Shown: positions 1 through 6,818 of the stretch, in pieces
Position numbering within the stretch: position 1 is the stretch's first letter
How the letters are laid out: each line of letters starts with the position of its first letter
Assembly (NCBI GenBank): GCA_031278135.1
Contig: JAITKY010000168.1
Coordinates: 1 to 7,118, forward strand
Length of the DNA: 7,118 bases
Direction of reading: 5' to 3'
DNA from: Prevotellaceae bacterium
GTDB lineage: Bacteria; Bacteroidota; Bacteroidia; Bacteroidales; UBA932
The notes under the pieces: generated by a model
Seen by the model: only the letters and a program-made list of their open reading frames with translations
What the model was told of the DNA's origin: nothing
Database searches by the model: none
Program-made: the position numbers and the translations under genes

Positions 1-1
1 G

Positions 2-112
2 AGTTTGATTAAATTTGCTAAAAAATGTTATAAGCAGAATATGAGCCTTAAAGAGATTGCCGATTTTCTTGAGATTAGTGAAGAAGAGGTCTATAATCTG
101 TTGGATAATTAA
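2..112 (+). CDS. C-terminal end of an unknown protein, possibly Rpn/PD-(D/E)XK nuclease family
   Basis: The reading frame is open from the window edge to TAA at 110-112 and gives 36 residues; the start lies upstream of the window. The visible tail is rich in Lys and Glu. It contains a helix-turn-helix-like segment reading roughly MSLKEIADFLEISEEEVYNLL. This style of ending (basic helix, then a short xSxxEIAxxxxISxEEV segment) is typical of the C-termini of Rpn-type PD-(D/E)XK nuclease/transposase proteins, which are common in Bacteroidota, but also of other small HTH tails. No catalytic residue is in view, so the family is an inference. An internal ATG at 41 is in frame, but a separate 23-residue gene is unlikely. 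The stop lies 20 bases before the M64 lipoprotein gene. Confidence 0.5.
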   Translation, partial: SLIKFAKKCYKQNMSLKEIADFLEISEEEVYNLLDN

Positions 113-132
113 GTAATAATAAATTATAACGA

Positions 133-1128
133 ATGAATAAATTATTTTTAGCTATTATGGCTATTGGAATTGTTGTTTTGCACTCCTGTACAAACAACGA
201 TGGTTACTACAAGACAGGCGATGTTATCAACTTGCATCGTCATACTGTTGGGAACGGAATCGCTATTGTTTTTATCGGCGACGGTTTCGACAGGGAAGAC
301 TGCCAGAAAGGCGGTGTTTATGAGGATAATTGTCGGAAATTAGCGGAAGTTTTTCTGTCGTTGCCTGTTATCCGTGATTTTAAGGATTATTTCGATATCA
401 GCCTCCGTGTGGATGTATCCAACGAACGGGGCGTTCGCAATTGTGTCGATAATCCTGACAAATGTCCGGATAATGCATACGGTTCCGGTCATCCGGATCT
501 CAAATGGAACAAAATCCGCAGTAATGCTACATTGGCAGCCGGCAAAAACGACCGTTCGGTTATCTTTGTAGGTAACGGAATGATTGGCGGCTATGCTATG
601 GGAGATGTGGCAGTCTATTCGGCAAGCGAAGATCACAAACTTTACTGGATGATGCACGAATTTGTGGGACATATCATCGGACGGATGCCCGACATGTATG
701 TTGAAGATGGTCAGGGTCATGTGGATGCTTCCGTAAAAACTACTATCGACAATCAGCATCTCGTCGGTGAACTGTCGATGCTCGACTGGCGCAGTCAGCC
801 CGACAGCGTATTTTGGAAAGACTTTATCGGTCGCGAAGGCTACGAAAAAGTAGGCATATATCCATCGGGATGGTATGGAATCGTGTTCGGCGAACTCTTC
901 ACATGCGAACCGCACAACAGCACGGTGATGTGTAATCACATCGCTGCCTATTTTACTGTTATGGAACGGTATCAACTGTGGCGACAGATACAAACTCGCG
1001 CAGGATTTCCGGCAACACTCGACAAGTTTATCGAGTACGACGTCGTTAATTTGAAGGAGACAGACTGGTCGTGGGCACCATACAAATCGCTGGACTGGAC
1101 TGACGAGCGAATCTGGACAGGAAAATAA
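133..1128 (+). CDS. Secreted lipoprotein metallopeptidase, peptidase family M64 (IgA-peptidase-like)
   Basis: 331 residues. The N-terminus is a lipoprotein signal: Lys3, a hydrophobic stretch at 4-16 and a lipobox LHSC with lipidated Cys19. This predicts a membrane-anchored protein of the periplasm or cell surface and supports ATG 133 as the start. Family M64 hallmarks follow. They are IVFIGDGF at about 45-52, a DFKDYFDISLRVDV segment at 82-95 and the zinc-site helix HEFVGH (His175, Glu176, His180) with Asp187 as likely third ligand (HxxGxxxD spacing). A C-terminal WYG...NSTVM...ERYQLWRQI block at 247-286 also fits. The motif has three residues between Glu and the second His, so it is HExxxH rather than HExxH. 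Six Cys in the mature part form three close pairs, suggesting disulfides. Family members are zinc endopeptidases; the founding one cleaves IgA, but a host-IgA target cannot be claimed here. It is followed by its own strong terminator. Confidence 0.85.
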   Translation: MNKLFLAIMAIGIVVLHSCTNNDGYYKTGDVINLHRHTVGNGIAIVFIGDGFDREDCQKGGVYEDNCRKLAEVFLSLPVIRDFKDYFDISLRVDVSNERGVRNCVDNPDKCPDNAYGSGHPDLKWNKIRSNATLAAGKNDRSVIFVGNGMIGGYAMGDVAVYSASEDHKLYWMMHEFVGHIIGRMPDMYVEDGQGHVDASVKTTIDNQHLVGELSMLDWRSQPDSVFWKDFIGREGYEKVGIYPSGWYGIVFGELFTCEPHNSTVMCNHIAAYFTVMERYQLWRQIQTRAGFPATLDKFIEYDVVNLKETDWSWAPYKSLDWTDERIWTGK

Positions 1129-1155
1129 CGCTATTAAACCTTTTTATGAAGTAAT

Positions 1156-1203
1156 CATACAGCCGGAACGGAATTATTTTTCGTTCCGGCTGTGTGTTTT
1201 ATT
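1156..1203 (+). terminator. Rho-independent terminator after the M64 gene
   Basis: A perfect 10-bp G+C-rich stem (AGCCGGAACG at 1161-1170 with CGTTCCGGCT at 1182-1191) extends outward to 1156/1196 with one T-G wobble. The loop is A+T-rich. A T-rich run at 1195-1203 follows the stem. It lies 28 bases after the M64 stop codon and separates that gene from the flavodiiron transcription unit. Confidence 0.9.
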
Positions 1204-1291
1204 ATGCCCCTGCATCGTTAGTTACCAAAATATTATGTTGCCTTTTTTTCCCAACGCATTAAAATATTCGTCCAATAATAAAATTTTGACG

Positions 1292-1299
1292 TATATTTG
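1292..1299 (+). promoter_or_regulatory. Bacteroidota-type -7 box upstream of the flavodiiron gene
   Basis: TATATTTG matches the Bacteroidota housekeeping -7 consensus TAnnTTTG. It is 31 bases before the ATG at 1331, after the terminator, in the only sizeable non-coding gap before the three-gene run. A TTG-type -33 element is not clear; only a weak TATTCG lies at about the right distance (1265-1270). Transcription would start a few bases downstream, leaving a leader of about 25 bases. No Shine-Dalgarno sequence is seen before the ATG, as is usual in this phylum. Confidence 0.55.
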
Positions 1300-1330
1300 C
1301 CGCCGGAACAAATATAAATTTTATTGAAAA

Positions 1331-2524
1331 ATGTTTAGTAAAGTACAAGTTTCTGATAGAATATTTTGGTTAGGAGTAAACGACCGCAGAAAAAACCTGT
1401 TCGAGAACATCTGGCCACTGCCCGAAGGTGTATGTTATAATTCGTATCTCATTGCCGATGAAAAAACAGCTCTAGTCGATACCGTTGATTTCTGCGCAGG
1501 ACAGAGTTTCCTCGACACTGTCGAGAAATATCTCAACGGAAAACCACTGGATTATTTAATTGTTAATCATATGGAACTCGATCATACGGGCGAGGTTGCC
1601 GGATTACTGAAAAAATATTCTGATATTAAAGTCGTTGGAAATGTAAATACGAAAAGGATTTTCGAATCGTATTTCGGTGCAGTATCCAACTTTCTGGATG
1701 TCGGCAAAGGAGAGACAATCGACCTCGGACATCACAAACTTCGTTTCGTTATGACACCCTGGATTCACTGGCCCGAAACAATGATGACTTACGACGAAAC
1801 AGAAAAAATTCTGTTTACAGGCGACGCATTCGGGACTTTCGGAACACTGAACGGCGGAATCTTCGACGACGAAATCGATTTTAACGCATACGAAGGCGAA
1901 GCGCTTAGATATTATTCCAACATCGTCGGGAAATATTCGGGGATGGTGCAGAAAGCCTTTGCAAAACTCGCCGGCATCGAAATCAGGTGTATCTGTTCTA
2001 CACATGGTCCTGTCTGGCGGAGCAATCCCGAAACAATCATCAACCTGTACGACAAATGGAGCAAATACGAAGCAGACGAGGGCGTTGTCATCATTTTTGC
2101 CTCAATGTACGGGAACACCGAACACGTATCCGATTATATCGCACGCAGAATCGCAGAAGCCGGCGTCAAAAACATCAAAGTGCATGATGTCTCAAAAACT
2201 CACATTTCGTACCTGATACGCGATATCTGGAAATACAGAGGCGTAATTTTGGGAAGTTGTTCATACAATTCGGAAATGTTTCCTCAAATGGAGCATCTTT
2301 GCCGCGAACTTCTGCATGCTTCTGTACAAAACAAAAAGTTAGGCGTTTTCGGGACATTCAGTTGGAACGGGGGAGGAGTGAAAAATCTCCTTAAATTCGC
2401 CGAAGATATAAAATGGGAACAGGTATCCGGTTCGATAGAATTCAAAGGAATACCTGCCGGAGACGATTATTCGAAATGCGACGCTATGGCTGCTGCAATG
2501 GCGCAAAAGGTAAAAAATCAATAG
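1331..2524 (+). CDS. FprA-family A-type flavodiiron protein (O2/NO reductase)
   Basis: 397 residues, the normal length of a class A flavodiiron protein: a metallo-beta-lactamase-like domain (about 1-250) followed by a flavodoxin domain (about 252-395), with no rubredoxin or reductase extension. The full di-iron ligand set is present: His80, Glu82, Asp84 and His85 (HMELDH), His146 (WIHWPETM), Asp165 (LFTGDAFG) and His225 (CSTHGPVWR). The FMN phosphate loop is SMYGNT at 258-263. Further flavodoxin-domain signatures are GSCSYNSEMFP at 308-318 and FGTFSWNGGG at 340-349. Such cytoplasmic enzymes reduce O2 to water and/or NO to N2O with electrons from rubredoxin or another donor, protecting anaerobes. 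Substrate preference cannot be told from these motifs. A TATATTTG promoter box lies upstream, and the DUF4954 gene starts two bases after its stop. Confidence 0.96.
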   Translation: MFSKVQVSDRIFWLGVNDRRKNLFENIWPLPEGVCYNSYLIADEKTALVDTVDFCAGQSFLDTVEKYLNGKPLDYLIVNHMELDHTGEVAGLLKKYSDIKVVGNVNTKRIFESYFGAVSNFLDVGKGETIDLGHHKLRFVMTPWIHWPETMMTYDETEKILFTGDAFGTFGTLNGGIFDDEIDFNAYEGEALRYYSNIVGKYSGMVQKAFAKLAGIEIRCICSTHGPVWRSNPETIINLYDKWSKYEADEGVVIIFASMYGNTEHVSDYIARRIAEAGVKNIKVHDVSKTHISYLIRDIWKYRGVILGSCSYNSEMFPQMEHLCRELLHASVQNKKLGVFGTFSWNGGGVKNLLKFAEDIKWEQVSGSIEFKGIPAGDDYSKCDAMAAAMAQKVKNQ

Positions 2525-2526
2525 AT

Positions 2527-4503
2527 ATGTATCGAAAGTTAACAGATTATGAAATAGAAGTTTTGACAGGGCAAATGTGTACCTGCGACGATTGGAGTAA
2601 AGTAGAAACGGTCGAAAATTTCAGTCCCGAATATATCCGGCACAGTCATTTTTCGGGCAATATCCGTTTGGGACTGTTTGAGGATGAAGTCGAATTTTTT
2701 GGAGGCGTAAAGAAACATACCGGCATTTTCGATGCTTCACTCCACAATTGCACGATAGGAAATAATGTGTATATCGGACAAATACGTAATTATATAGCAA
2801 ATTACATTATCGCCGACAATGTTGTCATTGAGAATGTCGGGATGCTGGCAGTCGATGGCGTCAACAGTTTTGGTAACGGAACTCCGGTGAGCGTTCTTAA
2901 TGAAACAGGAGGTCGTGAAGTGCCAATATACGATTATTTATCAGCTCATATAGCGTATATTCTTGCCCTCTACAGGCACCGGACAGCCGTTATCGACAGG
3001 ATAAGCGGCATGATCGACGAATACGCATGTTCGGCGTCGTCGGACAGGGGCTCGATAGGCGAACATACATGGCTTATCAACTGTCACACATTGCGGAATG
3101 TCAGGATAGGCGCTTATGCACGGCTCGAAGGTGTATATCGTCTTTTCAACGGGACAGTAAACAGCAACAAAGATGCGCCAACGTATTTCGGGACAGGTGT
3201 TATTGCCGAAAATTTCATTGCCTGCACAGGCTCGGAAGTGTCGCACGGCGTCGAAGTTTTTCACACGTTTATCGGACAGGGCTGTATTTTGAGCAAACAG
3301 TATTCCGCCGAACATTCCCTGTTCTTTGCAAACTGTCAGGGCTTGCACGGCGAGGCTTGCGCAATTTTTGCAGGACCATATACCGTCACACATCACAAAT
3401 CGACGCTTCTGATAGCCGGTTATTATTCGTTTCTGAATGCCGGCAGCGGATCGAACCAAAGTAATCACATGTACAAGTTAGGACCTATTCATCAAGGCAT
3501 TATAGAGCGGGGATCGAAAACTACAAGCGATTCGTATATCCTCTGGCCTGCCAAAATCGGACCTTTCACGCTGGTTATGGGCAGGCATTACAAAAATTCG
3601 GATACATCGGATATTCCTTTTTCGTATCTGATAGAAAGTAACGACGACAGCGTACTTGTTCCGGGAGTAAATCTGCGGAGTGTGGGTACGATACGCGACG
3701 CTCAAAAGTGGCCCAAACGCGACCGTCGCACCGATCCGCACAGGCTCGACTATATTAATTTCAACCTGCTCAGTCCATTTACCGTTCACCGGATGATAAA
3801 AGCAATAGACATACTGCAAATGCTGAAAAAAATATCGGGCGAAACATCCGGCTTCTACTCATATCAAAGCGCAAAAATCAAACCCCATTCTCTTGAAAAC
3901 GGTTTGAAACTCTACGAAATGGCTATCAACAAATTTCTGGGCAATTCGCTTATCAAACGATTGGAAGGCGAGCGTTTCGAAAACGACGAGGCAATCCGTA
4001 AACGGTTGTTGCCCGATACTCACGCCGGTACGGGCGAATGGCTCGACTTGGCAGGATTGATTGTTCCCAAAAGCGAAGTCGAACGGTTGCTGTCGGATAT
4101 CGAAACAGGAATCGTAAATTCGCTCGACGCTATCGCCGAAACATTTACCGAAATGCATCGCAATTACTATACTTATGAATGGACGTGGGCTATCGACAAA
4201 ATACAGCAACGCTTCGGAAAAGATATCGACGAGTTTACTGCCGGCGACGTGATCAATATCGTGACTGTGTGGAAAGAAAGCGTAGTAGCGCTCGACCGTC
4301 TGCTGTACGACGACGCACAGAAAGAATTTAAACTTGGTGCTAAAACCGGATTCGGAATCGACGGCGGCGAATCCGACCGTAATCTCGATTTCGAACGTGT
4401 GAGAGGCGAATTTGAACAGAATGCGTTCGTCAAAGAAACAATCGACCATATTCGCCGAAAAACGGAACTCGGCGACGAATTGATTGAACGAATGAAATTT
4501 TAA
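2527..4503 (+). CDS. DUF4954 family protein with hexapeptide-repeat beta-helix character
   Basis: 658 residues from ATG 2527. The frame is open further upstream, to an ATG at 2413, but those 38 codons overlap the flavodiiron gene and encode an Arg/Cys-rich non-conserved stretch. MYRKLTDYEIEVL is the natural family start. The protein closely matches what I recall of DUF4954 from Bacteroides. The N-terminal two thirds contain hexapeptide-like turns (CTIGNNVYIG at 75-84, NVRIGAYARLEG at 191-202, VFHTFIGQGCIL at 244-255), indicating a left-handed beta-helix like that of acyl- or nucleotidyl-transferases. A strongly conserved block at 283-324 is rich in His (289, 290, 314, 322) and Gly/Ser. From about 410 the protein looks helical and may be a separate domain. 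There is no signal peptide, so it is probably cytoplasmic. The biochemical function of the family is not known to me. Tight spacing to the flavodiiron gene implies co-transcription. Confidence 0.92.
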   Translation: MYRKLTDYEIEVLTGQMCTCDDWSKVETVENFSPEYIRHSHFSGNIRLGLFEDEVEFFGGVKKHTGIFDASLHNCTIGNNVYIGQIRNYIANYIIADNVVIENVGMLAVDGVNSFGNGTPVSVLNETGGREVPIYDYLSAHIAYILALYRHRTAVIDRISGMIDEYACSASSDRGSIGEHTWLINCHTLRNVRIGAYARLEGVYRLFNGTVNSNKDAPTYFGTGVIAENFIACTGSEVSHGVEVFHTFIGQGCILSKQYSAEHSLFFANCQGLHGEACAIFAGPYTVTHHKSTLLIAGYYSFLNAGSGSNQSNHMYKLGPIHQGIIERGSKTTSDSYILWPAKIGPFTLVMGRHYKNSDTSDIPFSYLIESNDDSVLVPGVNLRSVGTIRDAQKWPKRDRRTDPHRLDYINFNLLSPFTVHRMIKAIDILQMLKKISGETSGFYSYQSAKIKPHSLENGLKLYEMAINKFLGNSLIKRLEGERFENDEAIRKRLLPDTHAGTGEWLDLAGLIVPKSEVERLLSDIETGIVNSLDAIAETFTEMHRNYYTYEWTWAIDKIQQRFGKDIDEFTAGDVINIVTVWKESVVALDRLLYDDAQKEFKLGAKTGFGIDGGESDRNLDFERVRGEFEQNAFVKETIDHIRRKTELGDELIERMKF

Positions 4504-4528
4504 TGTGAAATTATTAATGATTATATTT

Positions 4529-6448
4529 ATGAAAACAAGTAAATTTGTATTGACAGGACTGTTCGGATTACTGCTTGCCGGCTGTTCGGGCGAAAACCGG
4601 AAAGAAAGAATAGCGTTAGATTATTCATTGCCCGCAAGCGAGTATAAAACGAGATTGCAGGCAAGCGACCCAAACACATGGCGACCTGTTACAGTTAAAA
4701 CAACGACGCCAACCGGAGGCGTCACTCTTGCCGGAAACGGTTTATTCAAACCGGCAATGGAGTTGAATGTCGCCTATTTGCTTAATTCTTTTTCGGTGAA
4801 TCATCTGTTGGAACCTTTCCGTATCAGGGCGGGCAAGGATGTCGTGCCCGATTCTGTTCCGCAGGTAGGATTTTGGGATACCGAACTGAGAGGTTCGAAT
4901 GCCGGTCGTTTTTTGATGGGCGCCGGCAATACGTTACGGTGGATCGAATATCCCGAATTGAGAGAGCGGGTAAATGAACTGATTGACGGTATCGAAGACT
5001 GTAGCAAACCGAACGGGTACATTTTGCCTTATCATCCCGACAGCGCACGCAGCGAAGAACCAAACTACGCCCGAGCATGGCTGACGCATGGATTGATCGA
5101 AGCTGCTGTCGCTGGAAACCCCAAAGCATATGGCTTGTTGCGTGGACATGCCGACTGGTTTAACAAATGGAACGACATGCATCCTAAACTGCTGTACTGG
5201 ACGTATAACAATCATCAAGGACACATCGCCGGCACACGTACTTACCTGTCGCCTGTCGGAATACCGGAAGATTTGCAAGTATCCGAAAAATATTACGTAT
5301 GCGACTGGTGGATCGACGGACTTGCCGCTCAGGACGACGAAGCCGTATGGAGATATCCTCTCCAAAATCCGCACAGTTATCTGATAACAAGTTTCGAAGC
5401 TTATTTGGATCATTATTTTGCTACCGGCAATAAAACTTTTTTGGATGCTATGCTCGGCGCATGGCAATTGATTCACAACAAATGGGAACATGTCGGAGGA
5501 AGCATTGCAATATGTGAAAGTAAGTGGACAACAGACGAACATGGACATCGCAGTCAGACAGGTGCCGACCATGCGCATCCTCCATGCTCGTACTACCTGA
5601 CATCGTACGGGCATACTGGCGAAACATGCGGCAGCGTGTTCTGGATAAAGTTCAATCAACGTCTTCACCACCTGTTTCCCGCCGAAGAAAAGTATGTCGC
5701 CGAAATCGAAAAATCGATCTATAACGTTATTCTGGCTAATCAGACCGATAAGGGACATATTCGCTATCATGCCAAAATGCAGGGCAAAAAAGAAAATCCG
5801 CGTTCGGCAGCAAACACTTGCTGCGAAGGACAGGGAACACGTCTTCTGGGTTCGTTGCCGGAATATATCTATTCGATTGCTCCCGACGGGCTGTATGTCA
5901 ATCTTTACGAACCATCGTCGATCAATTGGAAAATAAAAGAGCAGGATGTCAGTCTTACGCTTGATGGTAATTTTCCGTTTCAACCGGAAGTCAGTCTGAA
6001 AGTATCTGTTTCGTCGCCTGTGAAGATGAATCTGAGGGTGCGAATCCCGTCGTGGACAACGCAAAAGGTCGATATCTCCGTGAACGGCAAAAAATATGCT
6101 ACAGGCAAACCCGGCAAGTACGCCGAACTTTCACGTAAATGGGAAAACGGCGATAGGGTCGATTTTACACTGCCTTTCGATTACCGTGTTACACAATACA
6201 ATGGCGTCGATACTGTCGCCGGTTATGAGCGTTACGCCGTCGAATACGGACCTATTCTTCTGGCAGCGACTGGCGGCGACAAGGCACCTCACGAAATCGA
6301 AATGTCTAATTTCGAAGAATGGCTGATTCCCGACAAGTCCCGACCATTGCATTTTTCAGTCGCAGGCGATACTTTGCTTACTTTCATGCCATACTGGATG
6401 ATTTCGAATCAGGTGTTTTCTACGTTTCCGATCGTGAAAAATAAGTGA
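4529..6448 (+). CDS. Lipoprotein glycoside hydrolase, GH127/DUF1680 (beta-L-arabinofuranosidase-like)
   Basis: 639 residues from ATG 4529. That start gives a textbook lipoprotein signal: MKTSK, a hydrophobic core and lipobox LLAGC with Cys19. In-frame GTG 4505 and ATG 4517 would only add MKLLMIIF before it. The DUF1680 fold is an (alpha/alpha) barrel at about 60-455 followed by beta-sandwich domains (for example LRVRIPSW at 502-509). In characterised GH127 enzymes zinc is held by Glu and Cys of an ExC motif and by a Cys-Cys pair, one Cys of which is the nucleophile. Here these are Glu365/Cys367 (GETCGS) and Cys431/Cys432 (NTCCEGQG). The usual acid/base Glu, about 16 residues before the ExC Glu, is not evident: that stretch reads GADHAHPP. 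Known members remove beta-L-arabinofuranose or related sugars from plant glycans or glycoproteins; the substrate here is unknown. It follows DUF4954 after 25 bases and is probably the last gene of the run. Confidence 0.9.
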   Translation: MKTSKFVLTGLFGLLLAGCSGENRKERIALDYSLPASEYKTRLQASDPNTWRPVTVKTTTPTGGVTLAGNGLFKPAMELNVAYLLNSFSVNHLLEPFRIRAGKDVVPDSVPQVGFWDTELRGSNAGRFLMGAGNTLRWIEYPELRERVNELIDGIEDCSKPNGYILPYHPDSARSEEPNYARAWLTHGLIEAAVAGNPKAYGLLRGHADWFNKWNDMHPKLLYWTYNNHQGHIAGTRTYLSPVGIPEDLQVSEKYYVCDWWIDGLAAQDDEAVWRYPLQNPHSYLITSFEAYLDHYFATGNKTFLDAMLGAWQLIHNKWEHVGGSIAICESKWTTDEHGHRSQTGADHAHPPCSYYLTSYGHTGETCGSVFWIKFNQRLHHLFPAEEKYVAEIEKSIYNVILANQTDKGHIRYHAKMQGKKENPRSAANTCCEGQGTRLLGSLPEYIYSIAPDGLYVNLYEPSSINWKIKEQDVSLTLDGNFPFQPEVSLKVSVSSPVKMNLRVRIPSWTTQKVDISVNGKKYATGKPGKYAELSRKWENGDRVDFTLPFDYRVTQYNGVDTVAGYERYAVEYGPILLAATGGDKAPHEIEMSNFEEWLIPDKSRPLHFSVAGDTLLTFMPYWMISNQVFSTFPIVKNK

Positions 6449-6451
6449 AAT

Positions 6452-6470
6452 AAAAGTGTATAACTTTTTT
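6452..6470 (+). terminator. Possible weak terminator after the GH127 gene
   Basis: AAAAGT (6452-6457) pairs with ACTTTT (6463-6468) around a 5-base loop, ending in a run of six T (6465-6470), four bases after the GH127 stop. The stem is short and almost all A-T, so it would be a weak terminator at best. No better hairpin is seen before the next promoter box. Confidence 0.3.
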
Positions 6471-6632
6471 CAGGACATGACAGCCTTTTTGCTTCTCACA
6501 ATTATTAGACCAATGAAAGTATAATATAATGTTTATTATCTTATTAATCTGTTATATCTTGTGAAAAATAGCGTCGCAAAAAAAAGATTTAGTCTGTTTT
6601 ACAAAATAAATTATCATGTTATAAATATTTTA

Positions 6633-6640
6633 TATCTTTG
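6633..6640 (+). promoter_or_regulatory. Bacteroidota-type -7 box upstream of the 3' gene
   Basis: TATCTTTG is an exact match to TAnnTTTG, set in very A+T-rich DNA. A clear TTG-type -33 element is not seen about 20 bases upstream. Transcription would start near 6646-6650. That leaves a leader of about 170 bases before the ATG at 6819 unless one of the tiny ORFs in between is translated. Confidence 0.55.
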
Positions 6641-6818
6641 TATCTGTGAACGACAATTTGTATTCGACGTGATATATTGAAAATAAGGGCGATATTGATG
6701 TTTTCACAGTTTGATAAGGTTCTTAAAAGAAGAAAACGGGATTTTCGACAATGTGGAAACCAGAGGAAAAGGTTGGAAAGATAATAAATGAAGCATACAA
6801 ATTAAAAAACGGATAATT

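Larger units (their letters stand above)
6449..6818 (+). other. A+T-rich intergenic region with promoter box and possible long leader
   Basis: This gap of 370 bases is visibly richer in A+T than the genes before it. No convincing gene was found in it on either strand. It contains a weak terminator-like hairpin (6452-6470) and a good TAnnTTTG box (6633-6640). An inverted repeat CTGTGAA (6644-6650) / TTCACAG (6703-6709) lies where the transcript would begin. Two tiny overlapping ORFs are present: ATG 6698 to TAA 6784 (28 codons, very basic) and ATG 6751 to TAA 6816 (21 codons). The second ends two bases before the next gene's ATG. The frame of the second ORF is interrupted upstream by several stops, so a decayed gene is possible. 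Confidence 0.5.

Noticed and set aside
10..17. TAAATTTG, a match to the Bacteroidota -7 box, as a promoter for the M64 gene
   Set aside because: It lies inside the coding sequence of the upstream gene, the -33 region is outside the window, and an 8-base degenerate match in A+T-rich DNA is easily chance.
340..993. Long minus-strand ORF (217 codons) opposite the M64 gene
   Set aside because: It lies entirely antisense to a gene with clear M64 motifs and a lipoprotein signal, and its translation has no recognisable domain. Other long antisense frames (for example 4934-6064 and 3859-4449) are rejected on the same grounds.
1227..1268. Two AAAATATT copies and a GTTG/CAAC pair upstream of the flavodiiron gene
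   Set aside because: They are short, imperfect and expected by chance in this A+T-rich gap; no operator family fits.
2413..2526. Upstream start for DUF4954 at ATG 2413
   Set aside because: The added 38 residues overlap the flavodiiron coding sequence and are Arg/Cys-rich with no family resemblance; ATG 2527 fits the family start.
4503..4508. ATG overlapping the DUF4954 stop (TAATG)
   Set aside because: It is followed at once by TGA, giving a start-stop only. The alternative GTG at 4505 would put extra residues before an already complete lipoprotein signal.
6644..6709. TGTGAA / TTCACA halves as a CRP-like operator
   Set aside because: CRP half-sites are about 6 bases apart; here the gap is 52 bases. 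At most it is an RNA stem.
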